From Polyangia bacterium (lineage in GTDB: Bacteria > Myxococcota_A > Polyangia > Nannocystales > Nannocystaceae), in assembly GCA_030430565.1 (NCBI GenBank), contig JAUIKS010000022.1, positions 124,001 to 188,000 on the forward strand: 64,000 nt of DNA, in the 5' to 3' direction. Every line of letters starts with the position of its first letter. The first letter of the stretch is position 1. The notes beneath the pieces were generated by a model, which was not told where the DNA came from, did no database searches, and saw only the letters and a list, made by a program, of their open reading frames with translations. The position numbers were made by a program, and so were the translations under genes. This document shows positions 17,458 to 24,911 of the stretch, piece after piece.

Positions 17458-19650
17458 TTATGACTTAAGGGTCACGTAGATCGGGCTCGCCCAGGCCATG
17501 TGGCCGTCGACCTGGACCGCCTTGACGAAGAGCGGCGCGGTCTCGCCCGGGGCGAGGCCCTCGAGCGCGAGCTCGCGGTCGAGCTCGACGAAGCGCGCGC
17601 TCGGCCGCTCCGGGTAGCGCCGCGCGATCACCTGCAGATCGAGCCCGCCGAATTCGGCCACGCGGGTCTCGGCGCCGAGCTCGGCGAGCTCGATGACGAG
17701 CTCGCCGAGCGGCGAGCGGAACGCGAGCTGCCCGCGGCTCGCGTCGTCGAGCCAGAGGTCGAGGCCGTCGAGGTCGCCCGTGGTCCGCGAGCGGAACTCG
17801 AGGCCGCGCTCGTCTCGTCGCGTGATGCCGTCGGCCGGCGAGTCAAAGGAGACCGTGCGCGCGTCCTGCAGGATCGGTCCTCCGGTGAGCTCGACGCGCC
17901 CGTCCCAGCGGGCTCGTCGACCGCGTCCGCGGATCCGCGCGCCGCCCCAAACGAGCCGCAGGCGCCGCGAGGGGGCCTGCGCGCGGAACTCGGGCGGCCG
18001 CGCGGTCGCGATGATCTCGCGCCCGCGGTAGAGGTGCAGCGCCTCGATCGGCGCCGTGCCGCGCGCCGACGCGCGCACGCGCACGGCGTCTGAACCTGAA
18101 CGATCGAGCAGGCTGCCCATGGGCGCGCCGTCGACGGTGAAGCGCAGGTCGATGCGCGGCCCGGTGGTGCCGTAGCAGCGGCGCGTCCGCAGGGCCTCGA
18201 AGACCGCCGCGCGCGTCAGGGACTCGGCGAGCACGCAGGTCAGGCCGCCGTAGATCCCGAACTGCCCCGCGCCCGGGCCCTCGGCGCCCGGGCGGCCCTT
18301 GTGCCCGTCGCTGTTGCACATCACGCCGACGCGGTAGCCCTTTTCGAAGGCGTCCCACAGCAGCCACTCGAACACGCCCCAGCACGAGCAGACCTCGACG
18401 AGCGTCTCGACCTCGTCGTCGAAGTAGGCGCGGATGTCGGCGTAGCGCCCGCCGCAGTGGGCGGCGACGACGACCTTCTCGAGATCGACGCGCGCGCGCA
18501 GCTTGTCGACGAGCGCGCTGGCCGGGTGCGCGGGGCTCGTGTCGTCCTCGGGGACCTCGATGGTCTGCCAGTGGCTCGAGCGCAGGATCGGCATGCCCTC
18601 CTCGAGGTACATGACGTTTCGGTCACCTCCCGCGGCCGTGTTCGCGGACCACTCGTAGCCGGGCAGGACGACGAAGCGGCCGTCCGCGTGGAACTCGCGG
18701 GTGACCTCGTTGAGCCGGCGCCAGTCGTCGTCGGTCATCTGGAAGTCGTTGCCCTGGTGCGACATGACGTCGAGGTGGGCCCAGTCGCGGCCGAAGCGGA
18801 AGTACTCGCGCTCGGTGCCGGTGCCGACGGTGGCGTCGGACTGCGCGTGCAGGTCCGCCCAGAACGCGCCGTAGCGCGGCTTGTCGGCCGCGGCCGTCGC
18901 GGTGGTCGGGTTCCCGAGGTAGCGCTCGCCGCTCCAGGTCGCGACGACGCGCCCGCTGCCGGATCCGTCGACGCGCAGGCGTTGGCCCTCGATCCGCGCG
19001 GCGGCGTCGCCCTCCCACGTCAGCGCGACGCCCTCGGGGGCCGGGGTGGGGTTGCCCCAGCGGTCTTCGCCCTTGACGAAGATCTCGACGGCTTCGCCGA
19101 CGGTCGCCTGGGTCGGCGTGAGCACCACCAGGCCGACGGGCTCGCCGGCGATGATGGAGATCACGGGGGACGAGGGCAGGCGGCGGACGAGGCACGCGTT
19201 GGTCGGGTCGACGAGGAAGCGGAACTCGTGTGCGGTCTCGAGGAAGGACTGCGCGCGGATCCCCGGCGAGCCGTGGCTGCGATCGCCGAGCGTGATGGTG
19301 ACCGTGTCACCGGGCGCGAGGCAGCCGTCGTAGACGTCGATGACGAGGCACTTCATCCACGGGCGAACGTGGGCCTTGGGGTCGTAGCGCGCGCGCAGGC
19401 TGGCGGCGCCGGTGGTGGTCACGGTGGTGTAGGCGGGCGCGCTGGGGTCGTCGAACTGCGGGCGCTCCCAGTCGCCGGCGAAGCGCTTGGCGAGCTTGAT
19501 GGTGCCGCCCTCGTCGATGCCGTAGCTGCCGACCGTGTAGGTAAGGGTCCACTCGCCGACGGTGCCGGCGACGACCGGTCCGGGGGGCGAGAGCGTGACG
19601 TGGCCGAGGCGGGGCTCCCAGTGGGCTGGCAGGAGGTCGTTGTCTCGCAT
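17458..19650 (-). CDS. DUF3604 domain protein (PHP-like metallohydrolase)
   Basis: 730 residues. The middle has the features of DUF3604, a PHP-related group of predicted metal-dependent hydrolases: RYGAFWADLHAQSD (metal-binding Asp/His), the AHLDVMSHQGND segment, VVLPGYEWS, VVVAAHCGG and VGVMCNSDGHKGRPG. The N-terminal 270 residues are beta-rich, Ig-like strands. No signal peptide is seen. The ATG at 19650 has GAGAGAAC upstream. The substrate is unknown; DUF3604 proteins often sit near sulfatase or lipid genes but here the neighbours do not decide. It is convergent with the EF-hand gene. Confidence 0.8.
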   Translation of the reverse strand: MRDNDLLPAHWEPRLGHVTLSPPGPVVAGTVGEWTLTYTVGSYGIDEGGTIKLAKRFAGDWERPQFDDPSAPAYTTVTTTGAASLRARYDPKAHVRPWMKCLVIDVYDGCLAPGDTVTITLGDRSHGSPGIRAQSFLETAHEFRFLVDPTNACLVRRLPSSPVISIIAGEPVGLVVLTPTQATVGEAVEIFVKGEDRWGNPTPAPEGVALTWEGDAAARIEGQRLRVDGSGSGRVVATWSGERYLGNPTTATAAADKPRYGAFWADLHAQSDATVGTGTEREYFRFGRDWAHLDVMSHQGNDFQMTDDDWRRLNEVTREFHADGRFVVLPGYEWSANTAAGGDRNVMYLEEGMPILRSSHWQTIEVPEDDTSPAHPASALVDKLRARVDLEKVVVAAHCGGRYADIRAYFDDEVETLVEVCSCWGVFEWLLWDAFEKGYRVGVMCNSDGHKGRPGAEGPGAGQFGIYGGLTCVLAESLTRAAVFEALRTRRCYGTTGPRIDLRFTVDGAPMGSLLDRSGSDAVRVRASARGTAPIEALHLYRGREIIATARPPEFRAQAPSRRLRLVWGGARIRGRGRRARWDGRVELTGGPILQDARTVSFDSPADGITRRDERGLEFRSRTTGDLDGLDLWLDDASRGQLAFRSPLGELVIELAELGAETRVAEFGGLDLQVIARRYPERPSARFVELDRELALEGLAPGETAPLFVKAVQVDGHMAWASPIYVTLKS

Positions 19651-19773
19651 CGAGGGTTGTTCTCTCTTGGTGCGCGCGATTGCGCGAGCGTGGCGCCCAG
19701 GATACCGGAGACGGCGCTCGCGCCTTGAAGATAGCCACGTTTAGGCCGAATAAACGTTGATTTGCGGTGTTTG

Positions 19774-19834
19774 GTCAAAAATGTTTGACACGGAGTCGAG
19801 GTCAACTAATGTTGACCTCGTGTCAAAAATGTTT
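19774..19834 (+). promoter_or_regulatory. Promoter overlapped by a strong palindrome and direct repeats
   Basis: TTGACA (19785-19790) and TAATGT (19807-19812) are separated by 16 bases, a good vegetative promoter. A perfect 9-base inverted repeat, GAGGTCAAC-TAAT-GTTGACCTC, covers 19798-19819 and so overlaps the -10. Further matches GACACG (19787-19792) and CGTGTC (19819-19824) flank it. The 13-mer GTCAAAAATGTTT occurs at 19774-19786 and again at 19822-19834. This looks like an operator, probably for the XRE regulator encoded just downstream (autoregulation, inference). Confidence 0.75.
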
Positions 19835-19860
19835 TCCATCGCGCAAAGGGGCGGGCGATC

Positions 19861-20280
19861 GTGAACTCGTCGTTTCAAGAGCGCGTCGTGTGGATCACGC
19901 TCGTTTCCCTGCTCGTTGTGCTCGGCGCCTACTTCGTGGTCGCGGGCTTCATGTTGCAGGCCGGCGTCACCCAGCTCGTGGCCTACGTGCCGCTGTTCGC
20001 GATCACGGTCGTGTTGCTCGTCGCGTCGATGGCGGCCGCGAGCATCGTCGCCGCGATCGTCGGTCGTCCCGAGCCCGCCGACGAGCGCGATCGACTGTTC
20101 GGGTGGCGAGCGGAGAGCAGCTCTTCATGGATCGTCGGCGTGGGCGTGTTGATGGCCATCACCGCGATGGTGCTGGGCGTCGACAACGTATGGACAGCGC
20201 ACCTGCTGCTGCTCTCGCTGCTGCTCTCGGAGGTCGTGAAGGCGACCCTGCAGCTGGTGTTCTACCGGCGAGGGATGTGA
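19861..20280 (+). CDS. Small four-helix membrane protein (DUF2178-like)
   Basis: 139 residues from a GTG preceded by AAGGGGCGGG. Four hydrophobic helices are visible (about residues 11-33, 40-64, 84-104 and 110-130), with a conserved-looking PEPADERDRLFGWRAE loop between helices 2 and 3. This layout matches DUF2178-type inner-membrane proteins commonly found directly upstream of a short XRE regulator. The three-base gap to the regulator means co-translation. Function unknown; such pairs probably sense an envelope state. Confidence 0.75.
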   Translation: MNSSFQERVVWITLVSLLVVLGAYFVVAGFMLQAGVTQLVAYVPLFAITVVLLVASMAAASIVAAIVGRPEPADERDRLFGWRAESSSSWIVGVGVLMAITAMVLGVDNVWTAHLLLLSLLLSEVVKATLQLVFYRRGM

Positions 20281-20283
20281 CTC

Positions 20284-20514
20284 GTGGCCCGACGGAGACC
20301 GCCGCTTCGCAACCAGATTCGGCGCCTGCGCTTCGAACATAACGAGATGACCCAGCAGGCGCTCGCCGCGAAGATCGGCGTCACGCGGCAGACCGTCAAC
20401 GCCATCGAAGGCAACAAGTACTCGCCGTCGCTGGAGGTCGCGTTTCGGATCGCGGCGGTGTTCGGCGTCTCGATCGAGCGCGTGTTTCAGTTCGTGCCCG
20501 ACGAGAGCGCGTGA
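20284..20514 (+). CDS. XRE-family HTH regulator
   Basis: 76 residues from a GTG. Nearly the whole protein is one Cro/CI-type helix-turn-helix: LRFEHNEMTQQALAAKIGVT followed by RQTVNAIEGNKYSPSLEVAF, then FRIAAVFGVSIERVF. It is the YgzD-like short class that pairs with small membrane proteins. The strong palindrome over the operon promoter is its likely binding site. The following gene is convergent. Confidence 0.9.
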   Translation: MARRRPPLRNQIRRLRFEHNEMTQQALAAKIGVTRQTVNAIEGNKYSPSLEVAFRIAAVFGVSIERVFQFVPDESA

Positions 20515-20565
20515 GCTCGACTGCCGGTTCGCGGCACAGGGCTAGAGCCTCGCGTGTCCCAGGGC

Positions 20566-21993
20566 TCACGGAGAGCTGCGGTGCGCGACGTATCCGGCGA
20601 TGATGGCGTCGTAGACCCAGCCGCCGAACACGATCCGGCCGCGGTGGTTGAGGTGCTTGAGGTCGCCCGCCGCAAGCGGCGGCTTCTTGCGCAGCCACTT
20701 CTTCAGGCTGCCCGCGCCGCCCATCGCCTTGTAGGTGTCGAAGAACGCGCAGCCCGTCTGCTTGGCGGCGGCGCGCTGGGCCTCGACGATGGTCTCGACG
20801 TGCTCGGGCAGGATCGTGAAGGTCAGCGACTTGCCGCGGTCGGTGATGCCGATGATCAGGCAGGCCGCCTCGGGCTTGCCCGCGCGCACGCGCTCGATCA
20901 CCTGAACGTACTCGTCTTTGTACTCCTCGCCCGTCAGCTTCTTGTTGGCGACGCGGCGCAGGTCGTTGCCCCCGTAGGTGAAGGCGATCAGGTCGGGGTC
21001 GCGGTGCTTGATCTGGCCCGCGATGTGATCGGGATCCAGGCCCAGCAGGCGCTTGGTGAACGAGCCCAGCATGCTGAACTGATCCCAGACCAGGCCGGGG
21101 CCGTCGGTCTCGAGCACGACGCCGTAGGCCCGGGTCTTGCCGCCGCCCTTGGCCTTGACCTCGATCTTGTGCGGGCCCTGCTCGACGTCGATCTCGTGGT
21201 AGCGGTCGGCGAGCTCGTCGGCCTTGGTCTCGAGGACCACCGGCTCCTCTTTGTCGACCCGCAGCGAGACCTTGCCGCCGCGCGGCTGCTCCGCGTACCA
21301 GAACTCGAAGCGCGAGACCTCGTCGCCGAGCTCGTGCTTGCGCGTCTCGATGACCGTGCGCGCGCCGCCCGTGGACCAAAAAGTCGTGCCGCCGAGGCCG
21401 TAGTGGCCGTCCTTCTTGCACAGGTAGGCGATGTAGCAGTGGTCCCAGCCGCTGGCGTTGAGCTTGACCCAGCGGTGGATGTAGTTGGGCATGTAGCGCT
21501 GCAGCAGCACCAGGCCGGCGCCGCCGTCACCGAAGCGGGTCTGGAACTTCTCGCGCAGGATCCCGGGCAGGTCGTCGTTGCCGATCATCGACGCGCCGAG
21601 GTGGACGACGCGGACGATCGGCTTGTCGGGCTTGCCGCCGTCGGCGAGCGCGTCGTCGATGACCGCGAGGCGATCGAAGAAGGGCGCCATGGTCTCGATG
21701 AACTCGAGCGGCTGATGCGGGGTGATCTTGTCCTCCTCGCGCGGCTGCCAGGCGGGCTTCGCCGGCTCGGGCTCGGGCGCGGGCGCGGGCTCGACCGCTG
21801 GCGTCGGCGCGGGGGCTGGCGTCGCGGCGGCGAGCGCGGGCGCGTCCGTCTCGGTCGCCGCGCTCGCTCCGCTGGGGGGCGGCGTCGCGCCGGAGCCCGA
21901 GTTGGGGCCCTTGCTCGCGTCGCCGGATTGGGAGCACGCGCCCGCGAGCGCGCAGACGAGCAGGGACGGGATCAGTTGCTTCGCCATCTTCAT
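20566..21993 (-). CDS. SGNH-type acyltransferase/esterase lipoprotein (DltD-like role)
   Basis: 475 residues; the start at 21993 follows GAGGAG. A lipoprotein signal ends LAGAC (Cys20), then a Pro/Ala/Glu linker to about residue 85. The SGNH-type hydrolase fold has the nucleophile in VVHLGASMIG (Ser135), TYGGND (Asn343) and GDLKH (Asp444, His447). Between the first two blocks is an insertion of about 130 residues that looks like a beta-sandwich (FWSTGGARTV, KVSLRVDKEEPVVLE). The nearest homologue is the membrane-anchored SGNH protein five genes upstream in the same operon. In Dlt-type pathways the extracytoplasmic SGNH/DltD protein takes the acyl group from the MBOAT and passes it to the polymer. 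Last gene of the unit. Confidence 0.8.
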   Translation of the reverse strand: MKMAKQLIPSLLVCALAGACSQSGDASKGPNSGSGATPPPSGASAATETDAPALAAATPAPAPTPAVEPAPAPEPEPAKPAWQPREEDKITPHQPLEFIETMAPFFDRLAVIDDALADGGKPDKPIVRVVHLGASMIGNDDLPGILREKFQTRFGDGGAGLVLLQRYMPNYIHRWVKLNASGWDHCYIAYLCKKDGHYGLGGTTFWSTGGARTVIETRKHELGDEVSRFEFWYAEQPRGGKVSLRVDKEEPVVLETKADELADRYHEIDVEQGPHKIEVKAKGGGKTRAYGVVLETDGPGLVWDQFSMLGSFTKRLLGLDPDHIAGQIKHRDPDLIAFTYGGNDLRRVANKKLTGEEYKDEYVQVIERVRAGKPEAACLIIGITDRGKSLTFTILPEHVETIVEAQRAAAKQTGCAFFDTYKAMGGAGSLKKWLRKKPPLAAGDLKHLNHRGRIVFGGWVYDAIIAGYVAHRSSP

Positions 21994-22025
21994 CAGCAGC
22001 GACTCCTCACGGGGCGCCCCGTGGT

Positions 22026-22976
22026 TCAGTCTGAAGACTCCCGGGCGGCCTTCTCACGCTTCATGCGCTGGAGCATCAGGCCGAACTCGTATCGTCGACG
22101 GGCGTCGTCCTCGCTCTCGCCGGCCCGCGGCTCGATGATCGGCACGGGCTCGTACCCCAGGCGCTCCAGGGTGGGGTTACACAGCCGCGCGAGCGTGCTG
22201 CGCACGGGCAGGGGGAGCGCGCGCCAGCGCTCGACGCTGGAGCGGTCGATGGTCGCGCGGCCGTAGGTCTTCCAGTCGCCGAAGCCGACGCCGGAGTCGT
22301 CCCCGAGCGCGCGCGCGATCAGGCCGTCGTCCCAGGGCTCCTCGACGAAGTCGAGCACGCGCCGCAGGGTCGCCTCGGGGTCCTGGGTGAGCTGCTCGTA
22401 GGTGATCTCGAGCGCGAGCTCGTCCTCGTCCGCGAGCTCCTTGAGCGCGGCGGCGATGTCGATCCAGGCGCGCGCGTAGGCCTCGTAGGGCTCGGGGTAG
22501 CGGCGGATGTAGGCGTGCAGCTCGTCGACGTAGCCGCCGGTCTTTTGGACCAGCTCGCCGAGGCTCGGCACGACGTCGAGGCCGTGCCGGTGGATGCAGA
22601 TGAAGCGCACGTGGCCCTGGCACAGGCGGCGGATCGCGGGCACGTGGAAGGCGTTGAAGGCGGTCTTCTCGGCCCAGCGCGGCTTGCCCTGGGCGCGCGC
22701 GTGGTCGCGGAGGAAGCCGAACGCGAACTCGCGCAGGCGCGTGAGCACCTCATCCTCGTCGAAGCCGGCGTAGCCGAGGCCCAGCAGCACGCCGATGCGC
22801 AGGCCGTGGGCGAAGCGCTCCTCGTGCAGGAAGCGGGCGGCGCCGCCGAGCAGGAAGGTCTCGGGCGGGCAGGCGATGTTGGGGTGCGCGTTCAGCAGCC
22901 GGCGCAGCAGGGTGGTCCCCGAGCGCGGCGCGCCGAGGATCACGATCCCGGGGGCTGGATCAGCGCTGCCGCTCAT
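22026..22976 (-). CDS. PAPS-dependent sulfotransferase family protein
   Basis: 316 residues, soluble. The 5'-phosphosulfate loop is GAPRSGTTLLRRLL (residues 15-28), the 3'-phosphate motif is ICIHRHGLDVVPSL (Arg130, Ser138), and AEKT (Lys104) lies where a catalytic base/lysine is found in the family. Such enzymes move sulfate from PAPS to hydroxyls or amines; some branches are diverged and may not sulfate. The start overlaps the carrier-protein stop by four bases, so it belongs to the acylation operon. Its target may be the polymer, or the acyl/aminoacyl group on the carrier protein (inference). cysD and cysN about 13 kb away could supply APS; no APS kinase is seen in the window. Confidence 0.85.
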   Translation of the reverse strand: MSGSADPAPGIVILGAPRSGTTLLRRLLNAHPNIACPPETFLLGGAARFLHEERFAHGLRIGVLLGLGYAGFDEDEVLTRLREFAFGFLRDHARAQGKPRWAEKTAFNAFHVPAIRRLCQGHVRFICIHRHGLDVVPSLGELVQKTGGYVDELHAYIRRYPEPYEAYARAWIDIAAALKELADEDELALEITYEQLTQDPEATLRRVLDFVEEPWDDGLIARALGDDSGVGFGDWKTYGRATIDRSSVERWRALPLPVRSTLARLCNPTLERLGYEPVPIIEPRAGESEDDARRRYEFGLMLQRMKREKAARESSD

Positions 22977-23248
22977 AGCTTCTTCTTCTTTTTCTTCTTC
23001 TTGGTCTTGGCCCGCTTCGCCTCGACGAAGCGGAGGATCCCGTTGACCGTGTCGAGGTAGTCGAGGTTGATGTCCTCCGGCCCGAGGCGCGTGCCGGTGT
23101 ATTTTTCAAGGAACATCAGCAGCTCGACCATCGCGAAGGAGTCGATGACGCCGCTCGAGAACAGCTCCGCGTCGTCGCCGAGGCTGTCGAGGTCAGCGTG
23201 CGCGTGCTTCGCGAGGAAGCCCTTGAGTTCGAGTTTCGTGAGCGCCAT
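22973..23248 (-). CDS. Acyl/peptidyl carrier protein (DltC-like) with poly-Lys tail
   Basis: 91 residues. The phosphopantetheine site is SSGVIDSFAMVEL, with Ser37 as the attachment residue, matching DltC-type and other carrier proteins; the helix-rich layout (FLEKYTGTRL, ILRFVEAKR) agrees. It sits nine bases after the adenylating enzyme gene and overlaps the sulfotransferase start, so it should be loaded by that enzyme. The C-terminus is unusual: TKKKKKKKKL, eight lysines in a row. Carrier proteins are normally acidic, so this tail is likely a docking element, perhaps to the acidic cytoplasmic part of the membrane SGNH protein (inference). Confidence 0.9.
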   Translation of the reverse strand: MALTKLELKGFLAKHAHADLDSLGDDAELFSSGVIDSFAMVELLMFLEKYTGTRLGPEDINLDYLDTVNGILRFVEAKRAKTKKKKKKKKL

Positions 23249-23257
23249 GAGCGGGCG

Positions 23258-24877
23258 TCACTGTAGCGTAGCCTTCAGGGCGTTGCGGTCGATCTTGCCG
23301 TTGGTGTTGAGCGGGAACGCGTCGATCACGCGTACTTGCTTGGGGACCATGTAGCGGGGCAGGTGCTGGCCGAGCGTTCGCAGCAGCGCGGCCGTGTCGA
23401 CCGAGTCGTCGTCGAGGAAGGCGACGATGCCCTCGGCGCCGCCGCTGGCCGTGGGCGGCCAGCCGATCGCGATCGCCGTGTCGACGCCGGCCTCGCGCCG
23501 GAGCGTCGCCTCGACCTCGCCGAGCTCGACCCGGTAGCCGCGGATCTTGATCTGTTGGTCGAGACGCCCGAGGAACTCGATCGGGTCGCCGGCGCGGGCC
23601 GGCCGGCGCACGCGGTCGCCGGTGCGGTAGAAGATCGCGGATTCGCCCGGTATCTGGGTGAATGAGGCGCGGGTGCGCGCCTCGTCGCCCCAGTAGCCGA
23701 GCGCGACCTGGGGGCCCGACATCAGCAGCTCGCCGGTCTCGCCCGGGGGGACCTCGAGCAGCGTCTCGGGGTCGACGATCGTCGCGCGCATGCCCGGGAA
23801 CGGCTCACCGATGGGGACCACGTCGCCGGCGACGACCGTCGCGACCTCGGCCGTGAACGGGTAGGTGGTGCAGGCCAGCGTGACCTCGGTGGGCCCGTAG
23901 ATGTTCTCGAGGCGCGCGTTGGGGGCGGCGCGCGCCCAGGCCTCGGCGACCGGCACGGTCAGCGCCTCGCCGCAGAACAGCGAGACCCGCAGGCCCAAAA
24001 AGCCGCCCTCCTCCAGCGTGCGCGTCTCCTTCATGAGCAGCGCGGTCGAGGGCACCGAGAACCACACGCTGAGGCGGGAGTCGACGACGTAGCGCGCCGG
24101 GAGCATGCGCTGGCGCATGTCGGGGCAGCACAGGCAGCCGCCGACCGTCCAGGCCGCGAACATATCGAAGAGCGAGAGATCGAAGGTGACTTCGAACAGG
24201 TGCGAGAAGCGGTCCTGCTCGGTCAATTCGTAGCGCTCGATCACGACGTCGAGGAACCGGCGGATGTTGCGGTGGGCGACCATCACGCCCTTGGGCTGCC
24301 CGGTGCTGCCGGAGGTGAACAGCAGGTAGGCGATGTCGTCGGGGCCGACCTGCGGCTCGACCCACGCCCGCGCGGGCTCGAGGTCATCGGGCCCGAGGAG
24401 CGTGTGCTGGGGGAAGGCGTCGTCCGCGAGCTGGGCGCGGAGGCGCTCGTCGAGGCACAGCACCACCAGCGGCCAGGGCGCCTGCTCGAGCAGCTGCGGC
24501 AGCACCCGGCGGGCGCCGGCGTCGACGATCAGCGTCCGCGCGCGCGAGCGCTCGAGCATCACGCGGAGTCGCGCGGCCGGGTAGCTCGGGAGCATCGGGA
24601 CGTAGCCGTGACCGGAGCACAGCGCGCCGAGGATCCCCGCGAAGCCGGCGGCGGTGCGCTGGCCGAGCACGCAGGTCAGCGGCGGGGCGTCGGGGGGGAA
24701 GCCGCCGCGGTGGGCGACCAGCGTCGCGGCGATCCGCTGGCTGTACTCGCGCAGCGCGGCGTAGCTCAGCGGGGCGCCGTCGACCTCGAGGGCCGGGCGA
24801 TCGGGGTGCGCCGCGGCGGCGCGCAAGAAGCCGGCGTGCAGGGCCAGACAGGATGAATCGCGCTCTTGCTTCGGCAT
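23258..24877 (-). CDS. Amino-acid adenylating enzyme (DltA-like)
   Basis: 539 residues from the ATG at 24877; the frame is open to 25090 but the extra Arg/Pro-rich part is antisense-like and overlaps the upstream gene. All core ANL motifs are present: LLFTSGSTGQPKG (185-198), FDLS (232-235, with the Asp that normally binds an amino-acid amine), YGPTE (327-331), YRTGD (417-421), GRLDQQIKIRGYRVELGE and NGKIDR (Lys528). No condensation or thioesterase domain is fused, so it is a stand-alone adenylating enzyme like DltA, which activates D-alanine and loads a carrier protein. The presence of FDLS suggests an amino acid rather than a fatty acid. The exact amino acid cannot be read with confidence. 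Confidence 0.88.
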   Translation of the reverse strand: MPKQERDSSCLALHAGFLRAAAAHPDRPALEVDGAPLSYAALREYSQRIAATLVAHRGGFPPDAPPLTCVLGQRTAAGFAGILGALCSGHGYVPMLPSYPAARLRVMLERSRARTLIVDAGARRVLPQLLEQAPWPLVVLCLDERLRAQLADDAFPQHTLLGPDDLEPARAWVEPQVGPDDIAYLLFTSGSTGQPKGVMVAHRNIRRFLDVVIERYELTEQDRFSHLFEVTFDLSLFDMFAAWTVGGCLCCPDMRQRMLPARYVVDSRLSVWFSVPSTALLMKETRTLEEGGFLGLRVSLFCGEALTVPVAEAWARAAPNARLENIYGPTEVTLACTTYPFTAEVATVVAGDVVPIGEPFPGMRATIVDPETLLEVPPGETGELLMSGPQVALGYWGDEARTRASFTQIPGESAIFYRTGDRVRRPARAGDPIEFLGRLDQQIKIRGYRVELGEVEATLRREAGVDTAIAIGWPPTASGGAEGIVAFLDDDSVDTAALLRTLGQHLPRYMVPKQVRVIDAFPLNTNGKIDRNALKATLQ

Positions 24878-24911
24878 CGTGCTCGCTCGTCGCTCGTGCG
24901 TTCGTGGTCGC

